Positions 45,450 through 54,258 of a DNA stretch of 64,000 nt are shown in pieces. Made by a program: the position numbers and the translations under genes. Position 1 is the first letter of the stretch; the number at the start of each line of letters is the position of its first letter. Below the pieces are notes generated by a model. It was not told the origin of the DNA and searched no databases. It worked only from the letters and a program-made list of their open reading frames with translations. This DNA is from Betaproteobacteria bacterium HGW-Betaproteobacteria-16 (lineage in GTDB: Bacteria; Pseudomonadota; Gammaproteobacteria; Burkholderiales; Burkholderiaceae_C): NCBI GenBank assembly GCA_002840835.1, contig PHCQ01000018.1, positions 1-64,000 on the forward strand, given 5' to 3'.

Positions 45450-46334
45450 TCAGAGAATGAGAGCGGTTCCCACCACGGCCAGCGCCGCGCCCAGCCAGGC
45501 ACCCACGGCTGGCCGACGCCGGTACACCAGCCAGAGCAGCGGCAGGATCATGATCGGCGTGACCGACGAGAGCACGGCCACCAGACCGGCCTGGCCGTGC
45601 CGCATGGCCTCCAGAATCAGCGTCATACCCAAAGCCATGGCGACCGCTGCACTCATGAAGATGAGCCCGGCATCGTTCCAGCGCAAAGCCGCCCGGGCTT
45701 TGGCGGCCTGCCAGCCCAGCGCGAGCAACACGGCGTGGGCCGCCAGGGCCATGCTCATGCGCACCGCGCTGGCCGCCACCGCGTCGATGCCGGTGGTCAT
45801 CAAGGGCTTGAGCATCAAGGTGGCCACCGACTGGCACAGTGCCGCCAGCAGGCCCAGCCCCACGCCCACCGCCAGCGGGCCACGCGTCTGCTCCCAGCCG
45901 TGCAACTCGTCACTGCGCTTGCCCCAGACGATGGCCATCATCACACCCCCGATCAACAGACCGCTGCCCAGCAGCGCCCAGCCCCAGATCACTTCGCTCA
46001 GAAATGCCCAGGCCAGCACAGCAGAGAAAAGCGCATGGGTGGCAAACAGCACGCCCGATCGTCGAGGACCTAGCCGGTTCATGCAGGCGAACAAAGCCGT
46101 GTCGCCGATGAAAATACCGATCAGTCCGGAGAGGGCCAGCAGGGCCATGGCCGACGCATCCAGACTGCGCCAGCCACCGCCCAAGAGTGCCAGCGACCAC
46201 AGCAGCAAACTCGCAAACAACATGCGCCAGCGGCTGAATGCAAAAGCGCCCAGGCGCTGCGCAGGCAGCGCAGAGAACAGACTCGACACCGCCCAGCAGG
46301 CTGCCGCCAGCAAGGCCAGGGCTTCAGGGCGCAT
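45450..46334 (-). CDS. EamA/DMT-superfamily transporter
   Basis: A 294-residue inner-membrane protein with about ten hydrophobic helices arranged as two EamA repeats (LLAAACWAVSSLFSALPA; then VGLGLLAALCQSVATLMLKPL). The final repeat ends PLLWLVYRRRPAVGAWLGAA. Members export metabolites or amino acids; the substrate is unknown. It is downstream of and in line with pmbA (68-bp gap). Confidence 0.88.
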   Translation of the reverse strand: MRPEALALLAAACWAVSSLFSALPAQRLGAFAFSRWRMLFASLLLWSLALLGGGWRSLDASAMALLALSGLIGIFIGDTALFACMNRLGPRRSGVLFATHALFSAVLAWAFLSEVIWGWALLGSGLLIGGVMMAIVWGKRSDELHGWEQTRGPLAVGVGLGLLAALCQSVATLMLKPLMTTGIDAVAASAVRMSMALAAHAVLLALGWQAAKARAALRWNDAGLIFMSAAVAMALGMTLILEAMRHGQAGLVAVLSSVTPIMILPLLWLVYRRRPAVGAWLGAALAVVGTALIL

Positions 46335-46402
46335 AAGAACACCTGGGGTTGATAGGGGTCCACCGGCCGGCGCAGTGAACTGCGCACTGGCTGGACGTCA
46401 GA

Positions 46403-47848
46403 TCAGCTCCCTGCTACCTTCATGCGGTTGATCAGCATCGATCCCACGGTTTTTGCGCCGTAGTTGTAGGCATCGCTGCCCACAGCCTCAATGCCCAGCA
46501 ACATGTCCTTGAGATTGCCGGCAATGGTGATTTCCTGCACTGGGTAAGCGATTTCGCCGTTCTCCACCCAGTAACCCGATGCACCCCGGGAGTAGTCACC
46601 CGTCACGTAGTTGACGCCCTGCCCCATCAGCTCGGTCACGAACAGGCCGCGTCCCAGCTTCTTGAGCATCGCGCGCAGGTCGTCGCCCGGTTGGGTCAGG
46701 CGACTGGTCAGGGTGAGGTTATGCGAACCGCCGGCGTTGCCCGTGGTGCGCATGCCCAGTTTGCGGGCGGAATACGTGGAGAGGAAATAGCCCTGCACCT
46801 TGCCGGCGCTGAGCACCTTGCGGCGCGCGGTGCGCACGCCTTCATCGTCAAACGGCGCGCTACCCTTGCCGTTGATCAAATGGGGCTCCTCGACGATGTC
46901 GATATGCTTGGCCAGCACGCGCTTGCCCAGGCTCTCGTTGAGGAAGGTGGTCTTGCGGTACAGCGCGCCGCCGCTGGTGGCTTGTACATATGCACCCAGC
47001 AGGCCGGCCGCCAAGGGCGATTCAAACAGCACCGGGCATTCGGTGGTCGCAATCTTTCGGCCGTTCAGGCGCGCCAATGTGCGTTCGGCAGCGTAGCGCC
47101 CCACGGCCTCGGGAGTGGCCAGGTCTTGCGGTGCGCGCTGCGAGCTGTACCAGTAGTCGCGCTGCATGTTGGCTCCCTTGCCCGCGATGGGCGCCACCGA
47201 CAGGCTGTGCCGCGAACTGGCGTAACCACCACTGAAGATGCCGGGCTTGCCGCGCTCACCACCCCGCATGTGAGCCGTAAAGAAGTGCGACTGCTGGGCA
47301 GACACACCCGCGCCTTCGCTGTTGTTGATCTTGCGGCTGGTGGCAAACGCCGCGGCCTCGCAGGCCAGGGCAATATGCATGGCCTGTTCCGACGTGATGG
47401 CCCAGGGATGGAACAGGTCCAGATCGTTGTAGGTGTCGGCCACATCTTCCGGGTCGGGCAGACCGGCCACCGGGTCTTCGGCGGTGAAGCGGGCGATGTC
47501 ATAGGCGGCCTGCACCGTCTGGCGCACAGCGGCTGGAGAGAAATCAGACGTGGAAGCGTTGCCGCGCTTGCGGCCCAGGTACACCGTGACGCCGAGCGAC
47601 TTGTCGCGGTTGCGCTCCACGTTCTCCAGTTCACCCTTGCGCACCGACACGCTCAGGCCTGCGCCTTCGGAGACCTCGGCGGCTGCGTCGGCAGCACCCA
47701 GTTGCTTCGCATGCGAGAGGGCCATGTCCACCAGTTCTTCGAACTGGCTGCGGGCATACTGGAAACCGGCCAGCGGTTCGCGCGATGAAGCGGGAGCGGC
47801 GGCGGGGGTGGAAGGGGCTTGAACCAGGGGTGATGGGGCTTTTTTCAT
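46403..47848 (-). CDS. pmbA: Metalloprotease-associated protein PmbA/TldE
   Basis: A 481-residue TldE subunit of the TldD/TldE protease, which matures microcins and degrades CcdA in E. coli. Family sequence is visible: ADAAAEVSEGAGLSVSVRKG, VTVYLGRKRGNASTSDFS, LFVTELMGQGVNYVTGDYSRG and YPVQEITIAGNLKDMLLGIE. As expected for TldE, the HExxxH zinc motif of TldD is absent, so activity needs TldD from elsewhere. The first 25 residues are a Pro/Ala-rich extension. It is divergent from darP. Confidence 0.93.
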   Translation of the reverse strand: MKKAPSPLVQAPSTPAAAPASSREPLAGFQYARSQFEELVDMALSHAKQLGAADAAAEVSEGAGLSVSVRKGELENVERNRDKSLGVTVYLGRKRGNASTSDFSPAAVRQTVQAAYDIARFTAEDPVAGLPDPEDVADTYNDLDLFHPWAITSEQAMHIALACEAAAFATSRKINNSEGAGVSAQQSHFFTAHMRGGERGKPGIFSGGYASSRHSLSVAPIAGKGANMQRDYWYSSQRAPQDLATPEAVGRYAAERTLARLNGRKIATTECPVLFESPLAAGLLGAYVQATSGGALYRKTTFLNESLGKRVLAKHIDIVEEPHLINGKGSAPFDDEGVRTARRKVLSAGKVQGYFLSTYSARKLGMRTTGNAGGSHNLTLTSRLTQPGDDLRAMLKKLGRGLFVTELMGQGVNYVTGDYSRGASGYWVENGEIAYPVQEITIAGNLKDMLLGIEAVGSDAYNYGAKTVGSMLINRMKVAGS

Positions 47849-47919
47849 GTCGACGGCTATGATACTTGCCGCCCCCCTTGGCCGCTGCGCGTCCTGCGCA
47901 AGCCCACTTTGAGAGATCC

Positions 47920-48585
47920 ATGTCCCGCAAACCCACCAAAGGCTATTACGTCCGTGGCCAGTTCGTCGCCGAGGGCAGCGAGCTCGACCTGGAGCTCAAG
48001 CGCGAGCTCAAGGGTTCGACCGACATGAGCAAGACCGACATGAAGAAGCACAGCGACCACCTGCAGTCGCTGGGCGAAAGCCTGCTCACCCTGGGTGCGC
48101 CCGCCCTGGCCCGCTTGAGCGAAACGCTGGATCTGTCCGAGAAGCTGACCGATGCCGTCGTTGAAGCCAAGCGCATCACCAACTTCGAAGGTCGGCGCCG
48201 GCAGATGCAATACATCGGCAAGCTCATGCGCCGGCTCGACGAAGATGCCATCGCGGCCATTGAGGCGGCGATCGAAGAACAGCGAAAGCCCTCGGCCAGC
48301 GCCACGCTGGCTCTGCACCAGGCCGAACAATGGCGCGACCAGCTGATCGCAGACGACGACGCCCTCACCCGCTGGCTGAGCAGCGTCCCGGATGCAGATG
48401 TGCAAAACCTGCGCGCACTCATTCGCCAGGCCCGCAAAGACGCACAGACCAACGCGGCGCAGGAGCGCCCCGGCGAAGCCGTGCGCCATGGCAAGGCCTA
48501 CAGAGAAATTTTCCAGATCGTGCGCACTGCCCTGAACAAGGACAGTGACGAAGAAGCGATCGATCCCGACGCCGAGCAGCCCTGA
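47920..48585 (+). CDS. darP: Ribosome biogenesis factor DarP (YjgA)
   Basis: A 221-residue YjgA/DarP protein that associates with late 50S precursors. Sequence features are SKTDMKKHSDHLQSLGESLL, EAKRITNFEGRRRQMQYIGK and LRALIRQARKDAQTN; the fold is all-helical and basic. The start MSRKPTKGYYVRG was preferred to an upstream ATG whose extension lies in GC-rich repeat-like sequence. It is divergent from pmbA, as in many proteobacteria, and 5 bp upstream of mog. Confidence 0.92.
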   Translation: MSRKPTKGYYVRGQFVAEGSELDLELKRELKGSTDMSKTDMKKHSDHLQSLGESLLTLGAPALARLSETLDLSEKLTDAVVEAKRITNFEGRRRQMQYIGKLMRRLDEDAIAAIEAAIEEQRKPSASATLALHQAEQWRDQLIADDDALTRWLSSVPDADVQNLRALIRQARKDAQTNAAQERPGEAVRHGKAYREIFQIVRTALNKDSDEEAIDPDAEQP

Positions 48586-48590
48586 ACACC

Positions 48591-49196
48591 ATGACCGAAG
48601 CAGCCCAGACACCCGATCCCGTTCGCATCGGCATCGTCTCCATCAGCGACCGCGCCAGCTCCGGCGTCTACCAGGACCAGGGTCTGCCCGCCCTGCAGGA
48701 CTGGCTGACCCGCGCCCTGAAAAACCCCATCACCTTCGATGCGCGCCTGATCCCGGACGAGGCCGACACCATCAGCGCCACCCTGATCGAACTGGTGGAT
48801 GCAGGTTGTTCGCTGGTGCTGACCACCGGCGGCACCGGCCCCGCCCTGCGCGACGTGACACCGGAAGCCACCCTGGCCGTGGCACACAAGACGATGCCCG
48901 GATTCGGCGAACAGATGCGCCAGATCAGCCTGGCCTTTGTGCCCACGGCCATCCTGTCTCGCCAGGTGGCGGTGATCCGTGGGCAGAGCCTGATCATCAA
49001 CCTGCCCGGTCAACCCAAGGCCATCGCAGAGACCCTCGAAGGCCTCAAAAACCCCGACGGCACCCAGAAAATCAACGGCATCTTTGCGGCCGTGCCGTAT
49101 TGCATCGACCTCATCGGCGGCCCCTACCTGGAGACCAACGACGAGGTGTGCAAGGGATTCAGACCCAAGAGCGCGGTGCGGCCTCCGCGCGGCTGA
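48591..49196 (+). CDS. mog: Molybdopterin adenylyltransferase
   Basis: A 201-residue MogA-type enzyme that adenylates molybdopterin before molybdenum insertion. The motifs IGIVSISDRASSGVYQDQGL, LVLTTGGTGPALRDVTPEAT and SLIINLPGQPKAIAETL are characteristic; the TGGTG and PG motifs form the active site. It can supply molybdenum cofactor to NasA and other molybdoenzymes. Likely an operon with darP (5-bp gap). Confidence 0.94.
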   Translation: MTEAAQTPDPVRIGIVSISDRASSGVYQDQGLPALQDWLTRALKNPITFDARLIPDEADTISATLIELVDAGCSLVLTTGGTGPALRDVTPEATLAVAHKTMPGFGEQMRQISLAFVPTAILSRQVAVIRGQSLIINLPGQPKAIAETLEGLKNPDGTQKINGIFAAVPYCIDLIGGPYLETNDEVCKGFRPKSAVRPPRG

Positions 49197-49279
49197 CCAC
49201 CCCAGTCGTCTGGCTCGCAAAACCTGTCATGACATCCAGAAATCCATAAAGCAACAGGTCTGAGGGGGAATCGTTCCGT

Positions 49280-50278
49280 ATGCCGATTTACCGATGTAAC
49301 CGATGTGGCCACGTGGCCGAAGCTGCCACCGCTGGCACGCAGGTGCCTTGCCAAAGCTGCGGCACACCCGCGACGGTCTTCGACACGGTGTTCTATGTGC
49401 AAAAGCTGCTGGAACGCTACACCGCAGCGATGAGGGAGATCAAGGCGCTCAAGGCTGTCGACGAAACCTCCGCGACCGAGCAACTGACTGAGGCAGCGCA
49501 GGAGACCACATCACCCCCTCTGCACGAAGTGGACCTGCTCAACACCAGCTTTTTGGCCACAGCGGCACAACACGCCCCCATCGAGCAATGGCTGAGGTCC
49601 CGACAGATCGAGGCGCAATTTGACCACGCCAATGTCGACACCACAGGCTACTTTGACGACGCCGCACGCATGCTGGGCGACCGGTTCGACCTGTTTGGCG
49701 AACTGATTGATCGCGTCTCCTACGCCTACAGGAAAAGCCACACCACCGTGAACCTGGATCTGAACAGTCTGAGCCAGAAAGACATCCAGACCCTCAGCAC
49801 GGCCTGCAGACAACTGCACAGTCAGACACTTTTTGCCCGCTACCACTACCAGAAGCCTGAAAAGGTGGTGCGCCTGACGCTGCAAAGCGCGCCCAATGTG
49901 AGACAGTTTTTTGATGGTGGCTGGCTCGAGTGGTACGCCCTCATCGAACTGCTGCAGGTGTTTCAGGCGCGCAAGCTGGCGTTTTCATGCGCACGAGGGG
50001 TCAAGGTGGTGTTTGCCAACGAAGATCTGCACGAGCTCGACGTGGTGGCCCTGCCCTCGGGTCAGCCCCCCATCTGCATTGAATGCAAGTCTGGTGAATT
50101 CAGGCGCGAGATCGACAAATACCAGCGCCTGCGCAAGCGGCTGGGTATTGAGCGCAGCCGATTCATCGTTTGCGCTTCCGACATCACACCCGAACAGGCA
50201 TCGAGTTTCACAGCCATGTACGACCTGACATTTGTCAATTTGTCGTCGCTGGGCGCCCATCTGGCGACATTGAACTGA
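49280..50278 (+). CDS. Zinc-ribbon protein with C-terminal PD-(D/E)XK nuclease-like domain
   Basis: A 332-residue protein of no family I can name with certainty. The N-terminus has a zinc ribbon, YRCNRCGHV ... PCQSCGTPA (Cys pairs about 20 residues apart). The C-terminal third resembles the nuclease part of DUF1887/Card1-type proteins: GGWLEWYALIELLQ, then a candidate metal-binding core ELDVVALPSGQPPICIECKS (Asp about residue 254, Glu and Lys in ECK). The middle is helical and unrecognised. Nearest neighbours are mog and slyD and give no hint. A DNA or RNA nuclease, possibly in stress or defence, is an inference from the fold only. Confidence 0.68.
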   Translation: MPIYRCNRCGHVAEAATAGTQVPCQSCGTPATVFDTVFYVQKLLERYTAAMREIKALKAVDETSATEQLTEAAQETTSPPLHEVDLLNTSFLATAAQHAPIEQWLRSRQIEAQFDHANVDTTGYFDDAARMLGDRFDLFGELIDRVSYAYRKSHTTVNLDLNSLSQKDIQTLSTACRQLHSQTLFARYHYQKPEKVVRLTLQSAPNVRQFFDGGWLEWYALIELLQVFQARKLAFSCARGVKVVFANEDLHELDVVALPSGQPPICIECKSGEFRREIDKYQRLRKRLGIERSRFIVCASDITPEQASSFTAMYDLTFVNLSSLGAHLATLN

Positions 50279-50300
50279 ACAACCCACCCGCAGAGGCATC

Positions 50301-50777
50301 ATGAAAATCACCAAAGACACCATCGTCACCATCACCTTCAAGGCCACCAACGCCCAAGGCAAACTGCTTGAAGACGGCAAGGAGCCGCGCGCTTACCTGC
50401 ACGGTGGTTACAACAACACCCTGCCCGGCATTGAAAAGGCGCTGGAGGGCCAGGAAAAAGGCTTTCAGAGCACGCTGGTCTTGCAGCCCGAAGACGCCTT
50501 CGGCGTGCGCGACGAAAGCCTGGAGACCACCATTGCCAAGCGCGACTTCCCGCCCGGCGTGAAGGTGGGCGGACAGCTGGAAGGCACGGACGACCAGGGT
50601 CGTCAACAGGTGTTCAACGTGAAGAAGATCAAGGGCGACACCGTGTACCTGGATGGCAACCACCCGCTGGCCGGCGAGGTGCTGCACTTCGCGGTGAAAG
50701 TGGTGGATGTGCAGCCGGCCAGTGCCGAAGAGATTGCGCATGGGCATGCGCATGGCGCGCACGGGCATCACCATTAG
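50301..50777 (+). CDS. slyD: FKBP-type peptidyl-prolyl isomerase, SlyD family
   Basis: A 158-residue cytoplasmic prolyl isomerase and chaperone. FKBP half-domains flank an insert-in-flap (KDTIVTITFKATNAQGKLLE; AYLHGGYNNTLPGIEKALEG; then LDGNHPLAGEVLHFAVKVVD). The GNHPLAG segment is the SlyD signature. The tail HGHAHGAHGHHH is a short His-rich metal-binding end, simpler than the long Cys/His tail of E. coli SlyD. Nickel binding is plausible but inferred. Confidence 0.92.
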   Translation: MKITKDTIVTITFKATNAQGKLLEDGKEPRAYLHGGYNNTLPGIEKALEGQEKGFQSTLVLQPEDAFGVRDESLETTIAKRDFPPGVKVGGQLEGTDDQGRQQVFNVKKIKGDTVYLDGNHPLAGEVLHFAVKVVDVQPASAEEIAHGHAHGAHGHHH

Positions 50778-50779
50778 TC

Positions 50780-50984
50780 TCTCCCCCCCGCGCAGGTTCG
50801 GAATCACCCCAAGGGGGCGGCATCTGCGCCCCGGCAAAGCCGATTCCGCGATGCCACTTAGCTGGATCCCCCCTCCGGCGCGACGTGACTTGATCCAGAG
50901 ATGCCGTGGAACCGGCTTCGCCGGGCCACAGGCATCGCCCCCTTGAGGGGGTGACGCCGGAGGCGGCGCGGGGGTGGGCCCTAT
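50780..50984. repeat. Dispersed intergenic palindromic repeat, copy 4 (inverted pair)
   Basis: A unit on the plus strand (CCCCAAGGGGGCGGCATCTGC, GGCAAAGCCG) is followed by one in the opposite orientation, ending GGCATCGCCCCCTTGAGGGGG and CGGCGCGGGGGTG. The arms can pair. It separates slyD from the convergent cysE gene and reaches the cysE stop. Confidence 0.78.
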
Positions 50985-51754
50985 TTCCCTATGAGTTGAT
51001 TGAGTTTTTCAGCCTCAAAACACTCTTCGCGCGCCGCATCTTTCGGCACACAGTCGCCGTCGTCACGCGTCTTCGAAAGCTTCTCGATCGCGCACCACAG
51101 CAACGCGATCTGGTGCTCCTGGCTGGCGGTGCTGTCGATCAGGCCACGCATGGCCTGAGACAGCGGGTCGTCCTCCTGCGTGATGCCGTAGGCCTGAAAC
51201 TTCGGAGCGGCCTCAGTCACGTCGGCGCTTTCACCGGTCTTGCTGGGGATGATGCGCGCTGGAATGCCCACCGCCGTGGCGCCAGCGGGCACGGGTTTGA
51301 TGACCACGGCGTTGCTGCCGATCTTGGCCCCGTCGCCCACTTCGAAACCGCCCAGCACCTTTGCACCGGCGCTCACCACCACGTCCTTTCCCAGCGTGGG
51401 GTGGCGCTTGGTGCCTTTGTAGAGCGAGGTGCCGCCCAGGGTCACGCCCTGGTAGATGGTGCAGCCATCGCCAATCTCGGCGGTTTCGCCCACCACCACG
51501 CCCATGGCATGGTCGAAGAACACGCGTTCACCCACTTTCGCACCCGGATGAATCTCGATGCCCGTGAGCCAGCGCGCGAGGTGTGAAATGAAACGGCCCA
51601 GCCACTTGAAGCCGTTCGTCCAGCACCAGTGCGCCGGCCGGTGCAGCCACACGGCATGCAGCCCGGGGTAACAGGTGACCACCTCCCAGACGGTTCGCGC
51701 CGCGGGGTCGCGGTCGAGCACACACTGGATGTCGGAGCGGATTCGGGCAAACAT
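50981..51754 (-). CDS. cysE: Serine O-acetyltransferase
   Basis: A 257-residue enzyme making O-acetylserine for cysteine synthesis. N-terminal helices ([20 protein letters not shown]) precede a left-handed beta-helix: [40 protein letters not shown] and [20 protein letters not shown], with the catalytic Asp-His in FFDHAMG. The tail of about 80 residues after the helix is longer than usual. The start MFARIRSDI is the family beginning. It is probably co-transcribed with trmJ (10-bp gap). Confidence 0.94.
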   Translation of the reverse strand: MFARIRSDIQCVLDRDPAARTVWEVVTCYPGLHAVWLHRPAHWCWTNGFKWLGRFISHLARWLTGIEIHPGAKVGERVFFDHAMGVVVGETAEIGDGCTIYQGVTLGGTSLYKGTKRHPTLGKDVVVSAGAKVLGGFEVGDGAKIGSNAVVIKPVPAGATAVGIPARIIPSKTGESADVTEAAPKFQAYGITQEDDPLSQAMRGLIDSTASQEHQIALLWCAIEKLSKTRDDGDCVPKDAAREECFEAEKLNQLIGK

Positions 51755-51764
51755 GGGGGGCAGT

Positions 51765-52517
51765 CTAGCGCTTCGCCAGAGCAGCGGCTTTGAGCATCGC
51801 CTTGGCAACACCGCGAAGAATGTGGATTTCTTCGGGCGTGGGCGCAGCGCGATTAAAAAGCTGATTGAGGCGGGGCATGAGCTTCTTGGGCGCTGCCGGG
51901 TCCAGAAAGTCGATGGCGACCAGCGCCTGCTCCAGGTGCTGCAACATGCCTGCGAGGGATTGCGCATCGGCGGCCGGTCGCTCAGGGGTGGTGGGCGGCA
52001 GATCACAGCCCCCCAGCGCCTGGCGCCAGTCGTAGGCAATCAGCTGCACCGCAGCCGCCAGATTGAGCGAACCGAAGTTGGGCGCTGTGGGAATGCTCAG
52101 ACAGGCGTGGCAGCGGTACACGTCTTCATTGCGCATGCCAAAGCGTTCAGAGCCGAACAGAAACGCCACGCCTTCTGGCCGTGGCACCACCGTGCGATCT
52201 GCGCCTGCACCCAGTAGCGATTCAAAGTGCGCACGGGGTGTGCGGGTGGGCGGGCCAAAGTCGCGTGGCGTCATGGCGGTGGCGCACAGGTGGCTGATGC
52301 CGTCGAGCGCTTCGTCCAGAGTATCCACCACACGGGTCTTGTCCAGCACATCGTTGGCGCCACTGGCACGCTGGATGGTTTCTTCCCGCCGCAGCACGTT
52401 GGCCCAGCGAGGTGCCACCAGCACCAGATCGTCAAAGCCCATGACCTTGAGCGCACGGGCGGCACCGCCCACATTGCCGGCGTGGCTGGTCTGGATCAGG
52501 ATGAAACGCGTGCGCAT
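51765..52517 (-). CDS. trmJ: tRNA (cytidine/uridine-2'-O)-methyltransferase TrmJ
   Basis: A 250-residue SPOUT methyltransferase acting at position 32 of tRNAs. SPOUT/TrmJ motifs: [40 protein letters not shown] and [20 protein letters not shown], which form the knotted SAM site. The C-terminal helical extension is typical of TrmJ. The start [12 protein letters not shown] is the family beginning. It is divergent from suhB (157-bp gap), an arrangement common in proteobacteria. Confidence 0.94.
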   Translation of the reverse strand: MRTRFILIQTSHAGNVGGAARALKVMGFDDLVLVAPRWANVLRREETIQRASGANDVLDKTRVVDTLDEALDGISHLCATAMTPRDFGPPTRTPRAHFESLLGAGADRTVVPRPEGVAFLFGSERFGMRNEDVYRCHACLSIPTAPNFGSLNLAAAVQLIAYDWRQALGGCDLPPTTPERPAADAQSLAGMLQHLEQALVAIDFLDPAAPKKLMPRLNQLFNRAAPTPEEIHILRGVAKAMLKAAALAKR

Positions 52518-52674
52518 GTGAAAGGTGTCGCAGGTCAAAGGCAACAATGCCGCCCAAGATGGGCAGGTACCGGTAAAATCGCGCCTATTGTCGCCGCCCC
52601 GCATCGTCGGGGCGTTTCCGTTTCGTTCTTGCACCCTGCTGCGGGCCTGCCTGGCCTGCCAAGGAACACAATTC

Positions 52675-53616
52675 ATGTCGTCCACACTCCACCCCATGCT
52701 CAACGTGGCCATCAAGGCCGCACGCCTTGCCGGCACCATCATCAACCGCGCAGCACTTGACGTGGAATCGGTCCGCGTTTCGGTCAAACAGACCAACGAT
52801 TTCGTGACCGAAGTCGATCAGGCGGCCGAAGCCGCCATCATCGACACCCTGCTCACGGCCTACCCGGACCATGCCATTTGGGCCGAAGAGTCCGGCAGGC
52901 GAGAAGGACGACATGGCGGCGCAGACCACGTCTGGATCATCGACCCGCTGGACGGCACCACCAATTTCATTCACGGCTTTCCGGTTTACTGCGTGAGCAT
53001 TGCGCTCATGGTAGGCAACAAGCTGGAACAGGCCGTGGTCTATGACCCTTCCCGCAACGACCTCTTCTGTGCCACGCGTGGCCGTGGCGCCTACATGAAC
53101 GACCGCCGCGTGCGCGTGGCCAAGCGCACCGGTTTGCGCGAATGCCTGCTCTCCACCGGCTTTCCTTTCCGCCCTGGTGATGCTTTCCAGACCTACATGC
53201 AGATGCTGGGCGATGTGATGCCTCGTTGCGCGGGCGTGCGTCGGCCGGGATCTGCCGCGCTGGATCTGGCTTATGTGGCAGCCGGCTTCACCGATGGCTT
53301 CTTCGAAATGGGTCTGTCGCCCTGGGACGTGGCCGCTGGCGCGTTGCTGGTGACCGAGGCGGGTGGTCTGGTGGGCAACTTCACGGGTGAATCCGACTTC
53401 CTGGAACAGAAGGAATGTCTGGCGGCGAACCCGAAGATTTATGGGCAACTGGTGGGCGTCACAGGCAAGTACAGCAAGTTCGCGAGTGCGGGGGACAAGG
53501 CGGCTGTGCGGCAGGCGAGAGGGTCGATCTCGGTGGCTGCGCCGGAGGCTGCTGTTGCTCCTGCGGATGGCGCGAGTGCGGACGCTGCAAAACCTGACGA
53601 ATCTGCACCTTTCTAA
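52675..53616 (+). CDS. suhB: Inositol-1-monophosphatase SuhB
   Basis: A 313-residue Mg-dependent phosphatase, also a component of rRNA transcription antitermination complexes in E. coli. Metal-binding motifs are present: WAEESG (Glu71-Glu72), [16 protein letters not shown] (Asp90, Asp93) and [17 protein letters not shown]. The last 45 residues are an Ala/Asp-rich extension not seen in E. coli SuhB. The start [10 protein letters not shown] is the family beginning. Confidence 0.95.
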   Translation: MSSTLHPMLNVAIKAARLAGTIINRAALDVESVRVSVKQTNDFVTEVDQAAEAAIIDTLLTAYPDHAIWAEESGRREGRHGGADHVWIIDPLDGTTNFIHGFPVYCVSIALMVGNKLEQAVVYDPSRNDLFCATRGRGAYMNDRRVRVAKRTGLRECLLSTGFPFRPGDAFQTYMQMLGDVMPRCAGVRRPGSAALDLAYVAAGFTDGFFEMGLSPWDVAAGALLVTEAGGLVGNFTGESDFLEQKECLAANPKIYGQLVGVTGKYSKFASAGDKAAVRQARGSISVAAPEAAVAPADGASADAAKPDESAPF

Positions 53617-53689
53617 GCTCCTGACCCTCTTCGGGTTGTAGGAGTTAGGGTCTCAGCGGGTACTCTGCGAGGCGCTTGTGCGTTGTCGT

Positions 53690-54226
53690 TGTGTTATTTC
53701 TTTCGTGGCGTGCCGGGAGTTGCGCCCGGCGGCGCACCTACTTTCTTTGTGTCGACAAAGAAAGTAGGCAAAGAAAACGACCCCTGCCGCGCGAGACCCT
53801 CCGCTGCGCTACGGGTACCCTGCGGTGCTCGCCCTGGGCGGGGTCTGCGCAAACTCGCCTTCGGCTCAGACATGCGCAGCCCTTTTTCCGCCCAGGCCTG
53901 CGCTCCTCGGCTCGCGCAGAAGGGGTTTTCTCCGGCTGGCTGTTTCGTTTGCATGAGGGGAAGTCCGATCCCGATCCCGTGTTCGGGCCCCTTCTGCCGG
54001 TGCCGAGGAGCGCAGCAGCGGGCGGAAAAGGGCCGTGCATGTTTGAGCGAAGCGAGTTTGCACGGACCCCGCCCGCTGCGAGCACCGCAGGTTGCCCCGA
54101 AGCGCAGCGTAGGGGTCACCGGCAGCAGGGTCGCCTTTCTTTGGGTTACCTTTCTTTGGCGACGCAAAGAAAGGTAACTCGCCCGCCGGGGCGAGACCCG
54201 GCACGCCGCGAAAGCAATAGCCAAAC
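53690..54226. repeat. Large imperfect inverted repeat with nested hairpins
   Basis: Left arm (53690-53925) and right arm (53988-54226) are imperfect reverse complements around a spacer of about 60 bases. Near each outer end is a further near-perfect hairpin: CCTACTTTCTTTGT/ACAAAGAAAGTAGG (53737-53768) and TTACCTTTCTTTG/CAAAGAAAGGTAA (54146-54177). Open frames run through it on both strands but encode only Arg/Pro/Gly-rich, repeat-like sequence. No transposase is inside. Similar elements with ACCTTTCTTTGSSGACG cores occur in Burkholderiales and Xanthomonadaceae, from memory. Confidence 0.85.
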
Positions 54227-54258
54227 TCCAAAAGCCCACACCACCCGAAGAGCAAAAA

